A stretch of DNA of 64,000 bases, taken from assembly GCF_039909015.1 (NCBI RefSeq), contig NZ_CP150919.1:286501-350500 (forward strand), written 5' to 3'. Each line of letters begins with the position of its first letter. The stretch's first letter is position 1. Origin of the DNA: Pseudomonas grandcourensis (GTDB taxonomy: Bacteria; Pseudomonadota; Gammaproteobacteria; Pseudomonadales; Pseudomonadaceae). Of this stretch, positions 30,796-40,572 are shown one piece after another. The position numbers were made by a program, and so were the translations under genes. The notes under the pieces were generated by a model that worked only from the letters and a program-made list of their open reading frames with translations, made no database searches and had not been told where the DNA came from.

Positions 30796-31126
30796 CGAGT
30801 GGGTCCTGTGCGAAATCGGCAAGTGTTCCCGGGCAGGCCGAGACACTGTTTTCAGCCGCGCCGGAAACTATAGAAGGGTGTGGCGTTGCGGGACAAGACG
30901 GCTGAAATGGACAGGCTTTGTAGGGGATTTATCGTGTTCCGAGGATAAGGCTTACACATTGTCGGAGGTTTGCGCGACGAAGCCGCTGGCGGTAAAAAAG
31001 CCTACGGGGTTATCAGTGAATCATCCGCTGTATCATCCGGTATCGTTTTGCCCCCGACCTTTTCTCGACTCGCTGCGATCGCCGGCTAGGCTTTTGACTC
31101 CGCAGCAGTCAACGGAGTGACAGCTT
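30796..31126. other. Intergenic region before recQ
   Basis: 331 bp. An ORF 30779-31120 on the plus strand overlaps the DUF3077 gene and has no family character, so it is not called. GGAGTGACAGCTT lies just before the recQ-like start. Confidence 0.4.
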
Positions 31127-33061
31127 ATGCACAACACCCTGGAACAGGTTTTCGGTTATCCACAATTTCGACCCGGTCAGGAGGCGGCCGTCAGTGCCGT
31201 GCTGGCGGGGCGCTCGGCGGCGGCGATTTTCCCCACCGGTTCCGGCAAATCCCTTTGCTACCAATTGCCGGCGCTGTTGCTGCCGCACCTGACGCTGGTG
31301 GTTTCACCGCTGCTGGCGTTGATGCAGGATCAGCTGGCGTTCCTGCAACGCCACGGCATCTCGGCGGGCAGTATCGATTCGGCCCAGAGCCGCGATGACG
31401 CCAGCGATGTCATGGCCCGGGCAAAGTCCGGTGAGCTGAAGATTCTGATGATCTCCGTGGAGCGCCTGAAGAACGAGCGTTTCCGGCATTTTTTGCAGCA
31501 AGTGCCGATCTCGTTGCTGGTGGTGGACGAGGCGCACTGCATTTCCGAATGGGGGCATAACTTTCGCCCGGACTACCTCAAGCTTCCCGACTATCAACGC
31601 CAGTTCAACATCCCGCAGGTGTTGTTGTTGACCGCAACGGCGACGCCCAAGGTCATTGCCGACATGCAGGCGAAATTCGCCATCGCCGCTGACGATGTGG
31701 TGACCACCGGTTTCTATCGCCCGAACCTCAATTTGCTGGTGGAGCCGGTTCGCGGAGCGGACAAGCGCCGACGTCTGGTCGAATGGATGAGCCAGCGTCC
31801 GGACCAGCCCAGCATCGTCTATGTCACCTTGCAGAAAACCGCCGAGCACATCGCGGAACACCTGAACCGCAACGGCATTCAGGCCGAGGCTTATCACGCA
31901 GGGTTGCCCCACGAGCAACGCGAGGCAATCCAGAAACGCTTCATGGGTGGTCAGTCCAACTGCATCGTTGCCACCATCGCTTTCGGCATGGGTATCGACA
32001 AGAGTGACATCCGCAACGTGGTGCATTTCGACCTGCCCAAATCCATCGAAAACTACAGCCAGGAAATCGGCCGTGCCGGGCGTGACGGGCAGCCGGCGGA
32101 CTGCCTGGTGTTGGCCAACCGCGACAGCCTCAACGTGCTGGAGAACTTCGTCTACGGCGATACGCCCGAGCTTGATGGCATCCGTTGCGTGCTTGACGAG
32201 ATGCATGCCGCAGCCACCGAAGGGCAGTGGGAGTTTCTGCTGGGGCCATTGGCCGATCAGAGCAATATTCGCCAGTTGCCGCTCAAGACCTTGCTGGTGC
32301 AACTCGAATTGCGCGGGTTGATCGCCCCGCGCTACGCCTACTACGCCGAATACCGTTTCAAGTATGTGCAGGAGCCCGAGGCGCTATTGGCGCATTTTGA
32401 AGGCGAGCGCAGGGATTTTGTCGCTGCGATCATCCAGACCTCAAGCCGCGCACGGACCTGGGCCACGGTGAATTTCGAGGCGTTGTACGAGCAGCATCAG
32501 GCCGAGCGCAGTCGGGTGGTCAAGGCGCTGGATTACTTTCAGGAGAAGGGCTGGGTGGAGCTCGAAAGCAAGCAGATGACCGAGGTCTACAGCGTGCTGC
32601 AAAGCGGGTTCGACAGCGTCGCGTTGAGCGAGGAACTGCACGGCTATTTCACTCGGCATGAGCGTACCGAGGTCGCGCGGATTCACGCGATGCTGGACCT
32701 GTTCGCCACCGACCGTTGCCTGGGTTATCGCCTGGCCGAGTATTTCGGTGATCACAATGCACCGCAGCAATGCGGGCATTGTTCGGTGTGTCATGGGCAA
32801 GTGGCGCGGCTACCGGCACCACCGGAGTTGCCGGCGCTTGTGGATAAGAATTTCGAGGCGCTGTGTGGCGGTTTTATCCACAGGCACGAGCAGCACACGG
32901 GCAAACTGCCCTCGGCTGAACGGGTGACACGGTTTTTGTGCGGGATCAGCGTGCCGTTGTTCACCAAGCTCAAGGCACGGTCGATTCCCGGGTTTGCGGC
33001 GCTGGAAGATTATCCGTATGCCGGGGTGCGGGAGTGGGCCGAGCAACATCTGGCAGGCTGA
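31127..33061 (+). CDS. RecQ-family DNA helicase
   Basis: 644 residues. Motif I FPTGSGKSLCYQLPALLL (about 37), Ia TLVVSPLLALMQDQ, DExH box LLVVDEAHCISEWGHNFRPDY (about 132), motif III LLLTATATP, motifs V and VI NCIVATIAFGMGIDKSDIR and SQEIGRAGRDGQP. The zinc-binding cysteines are CGHCSVCHG near residue 550. It unwinds DNA 3'-5' in repair and replication. No HRDC domain is evident, so this is the RecQ-like subgroup rather than the full-length canonical RecQ. Confidence 0.92.
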   Translation: MHNTLEQVFGYPQFRPGQEAAVSAVLAGRSAAAIFPTGSGKSLCYQLPALLLPHLTLVVSPLLALMQDQLAFLQRHGISAGSIDSAQSRDDASDVMARAKSGELKILMISVERLKNERFRHFLQQVPISLLVVDEAHCISEWGHNFRPDYLKLPDYQRQFNIPQVLLLTATATPKVIADMQAKFAIAADDVVTTGFYRPNLNLLVEPVRGADKRRRLVEWMSQRPDQPSIVYVTLQKTAEHIAEHLNRNGIQAEAYHAGLPHEQREAIQKRFMGGQSNCIVATIAFGMGIDKSDIRNVVHFDLPKSIENYSQEIGRAGRDGQPADCLVLANRDSLNVLENFVYGDTPELDGIRCVLDEMHAAATEGQWEFLLGPLADQSNIRQLPLKTLLVQLELRGLIAPRYAYYAEYRFKYVQEPEALLAHFEGERRDFVAAIIQTSSRARTWATVNFEALYEQHQAERSRVVKALDYFQEKGWVELESKQMTEVYSVLQSGFDSVALSEELHGYFTRHERTEVARIHAMLDLFATDRCLGYRLAEYFGDHNAPQQCGHCSVCHGQVARLPAPPELPALVDKNFEALCGGFIHRHEQHTGKLPSAERVTRFLCGISVPLFTKLKARSIPGFAALEDYPYAGVREWAEQHLAG

Positions 33062-33211
33062 ACCGTGGTCCTTGTGGGCGCGGGCTTGCGGTGTACTCAA
33101 AGGGGCACATCCATCCGCTGAATGTTGCTCATCACAGGAATAAATTTCAAAAAAGCCCGGTGGCTGACTATGGTGGTGGCTGTCTTCGGATCGCCAACAA
33201 GAGAACAAAAC

Positions 33212-34438
33212 ATGAGCCAGACACCGTCGAATATTCAGCGCGCCGCCGTCATCGGCGCGGGCACCATGGGCCGTGGCATTGTCATGTGCCTGGCCAACGC
33301 CGGAGTGGCCGTGCAGTGGGTCGACAACAATCCGCAAATGCTGGAGCAAGCGCTGGCCACCGTAGCGGACACTTACGCCCACAACGTGCGCCAGGGCCGT
33401 ATTGATCAGAGCGAAGCCGATGCCCGCATCGCGCGCGTTACGGCGGCGGATGGTTATGTGGCCATCCGCGATGTCGACCTGGTCATCGAAGCGGTGTACG
33501 AAAACCTTGAACTCAAGCAGAAAATCTTCCGCGAGCTCGATGGCCTGCTCAAGCCTGGAGCGATTCTGGCGAGCAATACTTCGGCGCTGGACATCGACGC
33601 CATCGCCGCGGCCACACGCCGGCCACAGCAAGTGCTGGGTCTGCACTTCTTCAGCCCGGCGCACATCATGAAGCTGCTGGAAATCGTCCGTGGTGCGCAG
33701 ACTGCTCCGGCGGTGCTCGACGCGGCGATGGCGCTCGGCCAGCGCATGGGCAAGGTCAGTGTGGTGTCGGGCAATTGCGACGGTTTCATCGGCAACCGCA
33801 TGCTCAATACCTATGTGCTTGAAGCGCGAAAAATGCTGCTGGAAGGCGCGTATCCCTACCAGGTAGACGCAGCGCTGCAGGGCTTCGGTTTCGCCATGGG
33901 GCCGTTCCGCATGTTCGACGTGGTGGGCGTGGACCTGCAATGGCGCTCGCGCCAGCTATCCGGCATCGGGCAGGATGCGCCGGAAGTTCAGGTGGATAAC
34001 CGTTTGTGTGAGCAGGGACGTTTCGGCCAGAAGAGTGGCAACGGCTTTTACCACTATGAACCGGGCAGTCGTCAGGCCGAACACGATCCGCAGGTGGATG
34101 CACTGGTGCTTCAAGTCAGTGAGGAACTGGGGTTCCAGCGCCGCGAGATCGGCCCGGAGGAGATTCTTGAGCGCTGCTTGCTGGCACTGGTCAACGAAGG
34201 CGCGAAGATCCTGCAGGAAGGCATCGCCGGGTCGGCTCACGATATCGATCTGGTCTACCTCAACGGTTACGGTTTCCCGGCAGACAAGGGCGGGCCGATG
34301 GCCTGGGCGGATCAGCAAGGGTTGGCGGACATTCACCGGCGCTTGATGGACCTTGAGACGCGTCAGGGCGATCACTGGAAACCGGCGCGGGTGATTGGAG
34401 AGCTGGCGGCGGCTGGCAAGGGCTTTGCTGACAGGTGA
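33212..34438 (+). CDS. 3-hydroxyacyl-CoA dehydrogenase
   Basis: 408 residues from MSQTPSNIQRAAVIGAGTMGRGIV; upstream in-frame extension to 33122 lacks a ribosome site. The Rossmann NAD motif GAGTMGRG is at about residue 16, followed by DVDLVIEAVYENLELKQ, SNTSALDIDAIAAA and the active-site HFFSPAHIMKLLEIV. The C-terminal dimerisation half contains MGPFRMFDVVGVD and GYGFPADKGGPMAWAD, as in the FadB alpha subunit. It oxidises L-3-hydroxyacyl-CoA in fatty acid breakdown. Confidence 0.92.
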   Translation: MSQTPSNIQRAAVIGAGTMGRGIVMCLANAGVAVQWVDNNPQMLEQALATVADTYAHNVRQGRIDQSEADARIARVTAADGYVAIRDVDLVIEAVYENLELKQKIFRELDGLLKPGAILASNTSALDIDAIAAATRRPQQVLGLHFFSPAHIMKLLEIVRGAQTAPAVLDAAMALGQRMGKVSVVSGNCDGFIGNRMLNTYVLEARKMLLEGAYPYQVDAALQGFGFAMGPFRMFDVVGVDLQWRSRQLSGIGQDAPEVQVDNRLCEQGRFGQKSGNGFYHYEPGSRQAEHDPQVDALVLQVSEELGFQRREIGPEEILERCLLALVNEGAKILQEGIAGSAHDIDLVYLNGYGFPADKGGPMAWADQQGLADIHRRLMDLETRQGDHWKPARVIGELAAAGKGFADR

Positions 34439-34460
34439 TTGATGTGGCGCCTGTGAGGGC

Positions 34461-34483
34461 GCCATCGCGGGCTTGCTCGCGAA
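34461..34483. repeat. Single REP unit
   Basis: GCCATCGCGGGCTTGCTCGCGAA, between the dehydrogenase and thioesterase genes. A truncated relative (TGTGGGCGCGGGCTTGCGG) lies at 33073-33091. Confidence 0.8.
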
Positions 34484-34540
34484 TGATCACGACACGGTTT
34501 TCGCCTTAGACTACTGGATCAATTTCTGGAACCACCACCA

Positions 34541-34963
34541 ATGCCCCATCGCACCGACTACCCCCACTTCCAGCCCATCACCACCCGCTGGCACGACAAC
34601 GACGCCTACGGTCACGTCAACAACGTTACCTACTACAGTTTCTTCGATACGGCAGTGAACACTTACCTGATCGAAGTCGGCGGCCTGGACATCCATGACG
34701 GTGAGGTGGTGGGGTTCGTGGTGAGCTCCTCCTGTGATTACTTTGCTTCCATTGCCTTCCCGGATCGCATCGAGATCGGTCTGCGGGTGGGCAAGTTGGG
34801 CAACAGCTCGGTGCAATACGAACTGGCCGTGTTCAAGCAAGGGGACGACGAAGCCTGTGCGGCGGGGCGCTTCGTGCATGTGTTTGTCAATCGTGCGTCG
34901 AATCAACCTGTGGCGATTCCTGCAGGATTGCGCGGGGCGCTGGAGCGTCTGGTGGTTCAGTAA
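34541..34963 (+). CDS. Acyl-CoA thioesterase, 4HBT family
   Basis: 140 residues. The hotdog active-site motif TRWHDNDAYGHVNNVTYYSFFDT has the Asp in the DxDAYGHVNN pattern of YbgC/4HBT enzymes. It probably hydrolyses acyl-CoA; neighbouring the 3-hydroxyacyl-CoA dehydrogenase it may serve lipid or aromatic acid turnover. Followed by a strong terminator. Confidence 0.9.
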   Translation: MPHRTDYPHFQPITTRWHDNDAYGHVNNVTYYSFFDTAVNTYLIEVGGLDIHDGEVVGFVVSSSCDYFASIAFPDRIEIGLRVGKLGNSSVQYELAVFKQGDDEACAAGRFVHVFVNRASNQPVAIPAGLRGALERLVVQ

Positions 34964-34968
34964 GGCAA

Positions 34969-34999
34969 AAAAAATCGCAGCCCTTGGGCTGCGATTTTT
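34969..34999. terminator. Bidirectional terminator
   Basis: AAAAATCGCAGCCCTTGGGCTGCGATTTTT, a stem flanked by A and T runs that can stop the thioesterase transcript and the convergent glycine-zipper gene. Confidence 0.93.
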
Positions 35000-35029
35000 G
35001 TTGTACTTACCAGCGAGGCGCTCGAGGCC

Positions 35030-35518
35030 TTAGTCGCGGTAGTACTTGTGGTGCTTGCGATGGCCATAGGCATGGCCGCGGCCCGGATGGTCGTCACGGT
35101 AGTAGCGACGATCACCATGGCCGCGATAGTAACGACGATCGTCGTCATCATCATTATCGTACTCTTTGCCCATGTGGTTACCCAGCGCGCCACCGGCGCC
35201 GCCGCCTGCTGCGGCGCCGATCAGGCTGCCGGTGGTGCCGCCCAAGCTGCGGCCGACCACGTTACCGCCTGCAGCACCCAACGCACCGCCAATGGCTGCT
35301 TCGCCACGGCTGTGTTTGTTTGCGCCGACGGCGCTACCACCCGCGCCACCCAGGGCCGCGCCGATGGTGGAACCTGTACTGCCGCCTAACGACTGACCGA
35401 CGACCGAGCCTAAAACCCCGCCCAATGCGCCGCCTACGCCGGCTTCGGTAGTGCCGCCAGCAGACGCAATACCGCTGACCAGGCCAAGGGACAACAAGAG
35501 AATCGAGGAGAACTTCAT
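35030..35518 (-). CDS. Glycine-zipper domain protein, exported
   Basis: 162 residues from MKFSSILLLSLGLVSGIASAGG, a Sec signal peptide. The mature part has many glycine-zipper repeats (GGALGGVLGSVVGQSLGG, GGALGAAGGNVVGRSLGG), then an acidic patch DNDDDDD and a tail rich in Arg, Tyr and His. Glycine-zipper proteins form membrane-embedded helical assemblies. GAGG precedes the ATG. Function not known. Confidence 0.85.
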   Translation of the reverse strand: MKFSSILLLSLGLVSGIASAGGTTEAGVGGALGGVLGSVVGQSLGGSTGSTIGAALGGAGGSAVGANKHSRGEAAIGGALGAAGGNVVGRSLGGTTGSLIGAAAGGGAGGALGNHMGKEYDNDDDDDRRYYRGHGDRRYYRDDHPGRGHAYGHRKHHKYYRD

Positions 35519-35673
35519 GGAGGAACCTCTAGGGGATGACGGCGCGATCCTGAGGCTCTGGAATGGGCGTGACAATCGAAATCCGACGAATAACACGACC
35601 TGTATACAATATTGCAAGTTACTGTTTTTGGGGCGGAACTTAACGTTTTTTTGCAGGTCTTTTACTTATTCGC

Positions 35674-35706
35674 AAAGGCCGTTTTCATAAGAAAGCGGCC
35701 TTTTTT
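35674..35706 (+). terminator. Strong terminator with no gene before it
   Basis: AAAGGCCGTTTTC-ATAA-GAAAGCGGCCTTTTTT forms a stem of about 13 bp with one mismatch, then T6. On the plus strand no ORF precedes it between 35519 and 35673, which suggests a short non-coding RNA. It may instead end the minus-strand molybdoenzyme transcript, which faces it. Confidence 0.75.
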
Positions 35707-35804
35707 GTGGGCGAAAGGAAAGTATTCGAACGGAGTCGTTCATAGGGTGAATCGGTCGACGCCTTCGCGAGCAGGCTCGCGATGGGGCCAGTTCAGACAA
35801 CCTG

Positions 35805-38153
35805 TTACGCCGACCTGGCCATGATCAACCCGGTCTCACTCGCCGCTTCCAACCGGATCGCCACAAACTTCGATGTCGGCGTATCACTGCCATCGCCGGT
35901 GCTTTCCAGCGGCACCAAGGGGTTCACTTCCGGATAGTAGGCCGCCGCCTGCCCGGCCGGGATATCAAACGCCAGCAGGGTGAAGCCTTTTACCCGACGT
36001 TCGACGCCATCGTCCCAGAGCGAAACGATGTCGGCCTTTTGCCCCGGCTTGAAGCCCAGGCGGATGATGTCGGCCTCGTTGACGAACAACACGTCCCGCT
36101 GACCCTTCACGCCGCGATAACGGTCGTTGAGGCCATAGATGGTGGTGTTGTACTGATCGTGGGAGCGCAACGATTGCATGATCAGGTCCGGCAGTACTCC
36201 GGTGGCGCGGGTGCGTTCGTGCACCAGGTCTTTGGGCAGTGCGTTGGGGCGGAAATTGGCCCGGCCCGAGGCAGTGTTCCACTTGCGTGCGCCGGCACTG
36301 TTGCCCAGGTAGAAGCCACCAGGGTTCTTGATCTTCTCGTTGAAGTCCTTGAAGCCGGGAATGGTCTCGGCGATCAGGTCGCGGATGCGGCCGTAGTCGG
36401 CCACCAGCCAGTTCCAGTCCACCGGGTGGCTGCCCAGGGTTGCGGCAGCGATGCCGGCCAGGATCGCCGGTTCCGAGCGCATCTGGTTCGAAAGGGGCTG
36501 CAACTGGCCGTTGGAGGCGTGGACCATGCTGAACGAGTCTTCGACAGTTATCGCCTGCGGGCTTTGGGTCTGGATATCGATGTCGGTGCGGCCCAGGCAC
36601 GGCAGGATCAGCGCGTCCTTGCCACGCGTCAAATGGCTGCGGTTGAGCTTGGTGCTGATCTGCACGGTCAGGTCGCAGTTTCGCAGGGCCTGGAACGTGC
36701 GCGGGCTGTCCGGCGTGGCCTGGGCGAAGTTGCCGCCCAGGCCGATGAAGACTTTCGCCCGGCCTTCAGCCATCGCATGAATCGCCTCGACCACGTTGTG
36801 GCCGTTGTCGCGTGGCACCTTGAACTGGAAGCGCCGCTCCAGGGCATCGAGGAACGCGACAGGAGGGCGTTCGTTGATGCCCATGGTTCGGTCGCCCTGC
36901 ACGTTGCTGTGGCCACGCACCGGGCACAGACCGGCGCCCGGCCGGCCGATGTTGCCGCGCAGCATCATCAGATTGGCGATTTCCTGGATGGTCGCCACCG
37001 AATGGCGGTGTTGGGTGATGCCCATGGCCCAGCACATGATGACGTTCTTGCCCTTGGCGTACATGCGCGCGGCTTGCTCGATTTCCACCAGGCTCAGGCC
37101 GGACTGCTCGACGATCTGCTCCCACGGGGTGTCGTCGATGGTCGCAAGGTACTCCAGCACATTGACGCTGTGCTCGTTGAGGAAGTCGTGGTCGAACACC
37201 GCCGGGGCACCGGTTTTCTGCGCGTCGCGCTCCCAGAGCAGGAGGAATTTCGCCATGCCGCGCATGATTGCCATGTCGCCACCCAGGGCCGGGCGGAAGA
37301 ACGCGGTGTTGGTCGGCTTGTCGCCGTTGGTGAGCATTTCGATCGCGTGCTGTGGATGCTGGAAACGCTCCAGGCCCCGCTCTTTCAGCGGGTTGATGCA
37401 CACCACTTGAGCGCCGCGCTTCACCGCTTCGCGCAGCGGTTCGAGCATTCGCGGGTGGTTGGTGCCGGGGTTCTGGCCCCAGACGAAAATCGCATCGGCG
37501 TGTTCGAAGTCGTCGAAGGTCACGGTGCCTTTGCCGACCCCGACGCTTTGCGACAGCGCGACACCGCTGGCCTCGTGACACATGTTCGAGCAGTCAGGGA
37601 AGTTGTTGGTACCGTAGGCGCGCACGAACAGTTGATAGAGGTACGCCGCTTCGTTACTCGCCCGGCCCGAGGTGTAGAACTCGGCCTGATCGGGGCTCGA
37701 CAGACCGTTCAGGTGTTTGGCGATCAGGGCGAAGGCGGCGTCCCAGCTGATCGGCTTGTAGCGATCGGTCTCGGCGTCGTAGCTCATCGGCTCAGTCAGG
37801 CGGCCCTGGTATTCGAGCCAATAGTCGCTTTGCTCCAGCAGCGAAGTGACGCTGTGTTTGGCGAAGAACTTGGCATCGACACGACGTTTGGTCGCTTCCC
37901 AGTTCACCGCCTTGGCGCCGTTCTCGCAGAACATCACCATGCCCTTTTCCGGAGAATCGCCCCAAGCGCAACCCGGGCAGTCGAAGCCACCGTTCTGGTT
38001 GGTCTTGAGCATGATGCGCAGGTTCTTCAGCGCGTTGTCGCTGGTCAACCAGGCCTGGGCCACGCTGATCAGTGCCCCCCAGCCACCGGCCGGGCCTTTG
38101 TAGGGCTTGAAGCGAGGGACGGGTTTCTGGTCGGCTTGACGGTGTTGACTCAC
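35805..38153 (-). CDS. ydeP: FdhF/YdeP family molybdopterin oxidoreductase
   Basis: 782 residues of the molybdopterin oxidoreductase superfamily. Typical blocks: FDCPGCAWGD near residue 57, SGRASNEAAYLYQLF, GTNNFPDCSNMCHEASGV, VVCINPLKERGLERF, and GNIGRPGAGLCPVRGHSNVQGD (about 410-431). The family lacks the N-terminal Fe-S cysteines of formate dehydrogenase H. E. coli YdeP contributes to acid resistance; the substrate is unknown. Overlaps fdhD by 4 nt, its probable maturation factor. Confidence 0.9.
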   Translation of the reverse strand: MSQHRQADQKPVPRFKPYKGPAGGWGALISVAQAWLTSDNALKNLRIMLKTNQNGGFDCPGCAWGDSPEKGMVMFCENGAKAVNWEATKRRVDAKFFAKHSVTSLLEQSDYWLEYQGRLTEPMSYDAETDRYKPISWDAAFALIAKHLNGLSSPDQAEFYTSGRASNEAAYLYQLFVRAYGTNNFPDCSNMCHEASGVALSQSVGVGKGTVTFDDFEHADAIFVWGQNPGTNHPRMLEPLREAVKRGAQVVCINPLKERGLERFQHPQHAIEMLTNGDKPTNTAFFRPALGGDMAIMRGMAKFLLLWERDAQKTGAPAVFDHDFLNEHSVNVLEYLATIDDTPWEQIVEQSGLSLVEIEQAARMYAKGKNVIMCWAMGITQHRHSVATIQEIANLMMLRGNIGRPGAGLCPVRGHSNVQGDRTMGINERPPVAFLDALERRFQFKVPRDNGHNVVEAIHAMAEGRAKVFIGLGGNFAQATPDSPRTFQALRNCDLTVQISTKLNRSHLTRGKDALILPCLGRTDIDIQTQSPQAITVEDSFSMVHASNGQLQPLSNQMRSEPAILAGIAAATLGSHPVDWNWLVADYGRIRDLIAETIPGFKDFNEKIKNPGGFYLGNSAGARKWNTASGRANFRPNALPKDLVHERTRATGVLPDLIMQSLRSHDQYNTTIYGLNDRYRGVKGQRDVLFVNEADIIRLGFKPGQKADIVSLWDDGVERRVKGFTLLAFDIPAGQAAAYYPEVNPLVPLESTGDGSDTPTSKFVAIRLEAASETGLIMARSA

Positions 38154-39004
38154 GCTTGATTCTCCAACGTTGGGCTATAGACCCGCGGTGCATTCTTCTG
38201 TGGCAGATGGATGAGATTGAGGTTGTGGCGACGGGCCCATTGCACGGCAAGGCCCGTGGGCGACGACAGGCTGACCAGGGTCTGGATGCCGGCACGCAAT
38301 ACTTTCTGGATTAATTCGAGGCTGCAGCGGCTGGTGACAATCGCCAGCCCGCCAGCAGTCGGGATCTTCTGGCGGATCAATCCGCCGATCAGTTTGTCGA
38401 GGGCGTTGTGCCGGCCGATGTCTTCGCGGCCGAGCAACAACTCACCTTTATCGTTCATGAACACCGCCGCATGCACCGCACCGCAATGTTGGCCCAAGGG
38501 CTGGAAGGCGCCGATGCGCTCGCGCAGGCCATCAAGCCATTCGACCGGCGGCAACGGGGCGCCGGGCAATACCTGAAGGTCCGGCAACGCCTGCTCGACC
38601 GCTTCCACGCCGCACAACCCGCAACCGCTGGTACCGGCCAGTTGCCGACGCTGCTGCTTGAGGTTCCAGAACGCGCGGTTGGCGATGGTCACTTGTGCGT
38701 ATTGCGCCGACCCCGAGCCGCTGAGTTGCAGGTCGTAGATGTCCGTGGCGTCCTGGATGATGCCGCTGCCCAGGCTGAAGCCGACGATGAAATCTTCCAG
38801 GTCCGTGGGCGTCACCAGCATGACCGCCTGGCTGATGCCGTTGAAGGCAATCGCCAAAGCAACTTCTTCGGCCAGCGCGGTGCTGGCCGATTCGGCGCTA
38901 TCTGTTTTGGTACGGCGCAGATTGCTATAGCTGTACGTCTGGCTTGCGGCGGGCGCGGGCGTTTCGAGGGCAGGCGCCGCGCATGCAGGGCGCTTGGTGT
39001 TCAT
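38150..39004 (-). CDS. fdhD: Formate dehydrogenase accessory sulfurtransferase FdhD
   Basis: 284 residues. The Cys motif SGCGLCGVEAVEQ (about residue 126) transfers sulfur to the molybdenum cofactor. EDIGRHNALDKLIG and SRCSLELIQKVLRAGI are family blocks. Coupled with the YdeP-type enzyme downstream. Confidence 0.92.
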   Translation of the reverse strand: MNTKRPACAAPALETPAPAASQTYSYSNLRRTKTDSAESASTALAEEVALAIAFNGISQAVMLVTPTDLEDFIVGFSLGSGIIQDATDIYDLQLSGSGSAQYAQVTIANRAFWNLKQQRRQLAGTSGCGLCGVEAVEQALPDLQVLPGAPLPPVEWLDGLRERIGAFQPLGQHCGAVHAAVFMNDKGELLLGREDIGRHNALDKLIGGLIRQKIPTAGGLAIVTSRCSLELIQKVLRAGIQTLVSLSSPTGLAVQWARRHNLNLIHLPQKNAPRVYSPTLENQA

Positions 39005-39096
39005 GGCATCACCGACGGTTTGATCAGCTTTAAGACTAGGCGCGGCAAGTTGTCACGTCTAATCGCTAATACTGATCTGCCGATAGATGCCGTCGA

Positions 39097-39984
39097 TCAA
39101 GCGCCAATCAGCGATTGTTGATAGAGGGCAAAACAGGCTTCTGCCAGCGCCGAGCGTGGCGCGCTGCGACGCATGATCAGCCCCAGGCGGCCGAGGGTCT
39201 GGGCGTTTTCGATAGGTTGCAGGCGCAAGTGTTCGGTCAGGCCTTCGAGGCCGCCGTCCAATGGCATTACGGCGCAACACAAGCCGCCGTGCACGGCTTG
39301 TAACAGTTGATGCACGGCATCGGTCTGCAACAACGGCTGCGGGGTCAGGCCACGGCTGTGGAAGTTGTGGTCGATGGACTGGCGAAAGTGCATACCGCTG
39401 GTGAGCATGCCCAGCGGCAGTTCGATCAACGATTCCCAACTCAATGGCGCTTCGCCAAAGGTGAAGAAGCGTTGGTCGTAGAGCAGGCCCATGCGGGTTT
39501 CGCTGAAGGCCAGGGAGTCGAAATGGTCAGTGTCGAGGCGTTCCAAGTAGGAAACACCAAGGTCCAGGCGATTGTTCGCCAGTTGCTCGAGGATTTGCTC
39601 CGAACTCAGTGCCGAGAGCTCGAAGCGCAGGTTCGGATGCTCCCCGTGCAGGCGTTGCATCAGTGGCAGCGGATCGAAGCTCGACAACGGCACTACGCCC
39701 AGGCGCAAAGTCCCGACCAGATTGCCGCGACAGGCGGCTGCTTCGGCGTATAAGCCGTCGTAGGCCGCCAGTACGGTGCGCGCCCAGGCCAGCACCCGTT
39801 CGCCCGGCGCGGTGAAGCCTTCGAAGCGCTGGCCGCGATTGACCAGCGGCAGGTCGAGCTCTTCTTCGAGGCTGCGCAGGCGCATGGACAGGGTCGGCTG
39901 AGTGATGTGGCAGCGCGCGGCGGCCTGGCCGAAATGGCGGGTTTCGTCGAGCGCGATGAGGAATTTCAGCTGCTTGATGTCCAT
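39097..39984 (-). CDS. LysR-type transcription regulator
   Basis: 295 residues. The N-terminal winged HTH reads MDIKQLKFLIALDETRHFG, then AAARCHITQPTLSMRLRSLE. A substrate-binding domain follows (LGVVPLSSFDPLPLM, SYLERLDTDHFDSL). It lies 92 bp upstream of fdhD on the same strand and may control the fdhD-ydeP pair; the resemblance to oxidative or formate regulators is not strong enough to name it. Confidence 0.88.
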   Translation of the reverse strand: MDIKQLKFLIALDETRHFGQAAARCHITQPTLSMRLRSLEEELDLPLVNRGQRFEGFTAPGERVLAWARTVLAAYDGLYAEAAACRGNLVGTLRLGVVPLSSFDPLPLMQRLHGEHPNLRFELSALSSEQILEQLANNRLDLGVSYLERLDTDHFDSLAFSETRMGLLYDQRFFTFGEAPLSWESLIELPLGMLTSGMHFRQSIDHNFHSRGLTPQPLLQTDAVHQLLQAVHGGLCCAVMPLDGGLEGLTEHLRLQPIENAQTLGRLGLIMRRSAPRSALAEACFALYQQSLIGA

Positions 39985-40112
39985 CTGCGCTCCTGGGGTT
40001 GGGAAGGTGCGGATTCTATCGCAAGCTGGGTCATTGGTCGGGTTGGATTCGTAAGTGACGACCGTGGTCTAGGCTTTGACGTCTGGAACCCGAAACCCAA
40101 GGAGAGTGCACC

Positions 40113-40553
40113 ATGAGTCTTTTGAGCTTTGTGAAGGAAGCAGGCGAAAAATTGCTGGATCTGCTGACGCCAGGTAACGCCAACGCCAGTGAGCAGTTGA
40201 AGGAGCACATCAGCAAGGTCGGCCTGGGCAACCCGAACGTGCAGGCGACGGTCGATGGCGACAAAGTCACGGTGACCGGTGAAGTGGCGAGCCAGGAAGA
40301 GAAGGAAAAGATCCTGCTGGCGGTAGGCAACATCGCCGGGGTTGGCAGTGTGGATGATCAGATCACCGTGACCGGGCCGGTCGTTGCTGCGGCGGTGTTT
40401 GTCACCGTGGTGAAGGGTGACACCCTCAGCGCGATTTCCAAGCGCGTGTACGGCGATGCCAACAAGTACAACAAAATCTTCGAGGCCAACAAGCCGATGC
40501 TGTCACACCCGGACAAGATCTATCCGGGGCAGTCGTTGCGGATTCCCGAGTAA
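40113..40553 (+). CDS. kbp: Potassium-binding protein Kbp, BON and LysM domains
   Basis: 146 residues: a BON domain ([21 protein letters not shown], about 35-90) followed by a C-terminal LysM domain ([28 protein letters not shown]). This is the Kbp/YgaU pattern: a cytosolic K+ sensor. AAGGAGAG lies before the ATG. Confidence 0.92.
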   Translation: MSLLSFVKEAGEKLLDLLTPGNANASEQLKEHISKVGLGNPNVQATVDGDKVTVTGEVASQEEKEKILLAVGNIAGVGSVDDQITVTGPVVAAAVFVTVVKGDTLSAISKRVYGDANKYNKIFEANKPMLSHPDKIYPGQSLRIPE

Positions 40554-40572
40554 CACGAGGCCCTACGGTCAA

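Noticed and set aside
30779..31120. Plus-strand ORF before recQ
   Set aside because: Overlaps the DUF3077 gene on the other strand and has no ribosome site or family.
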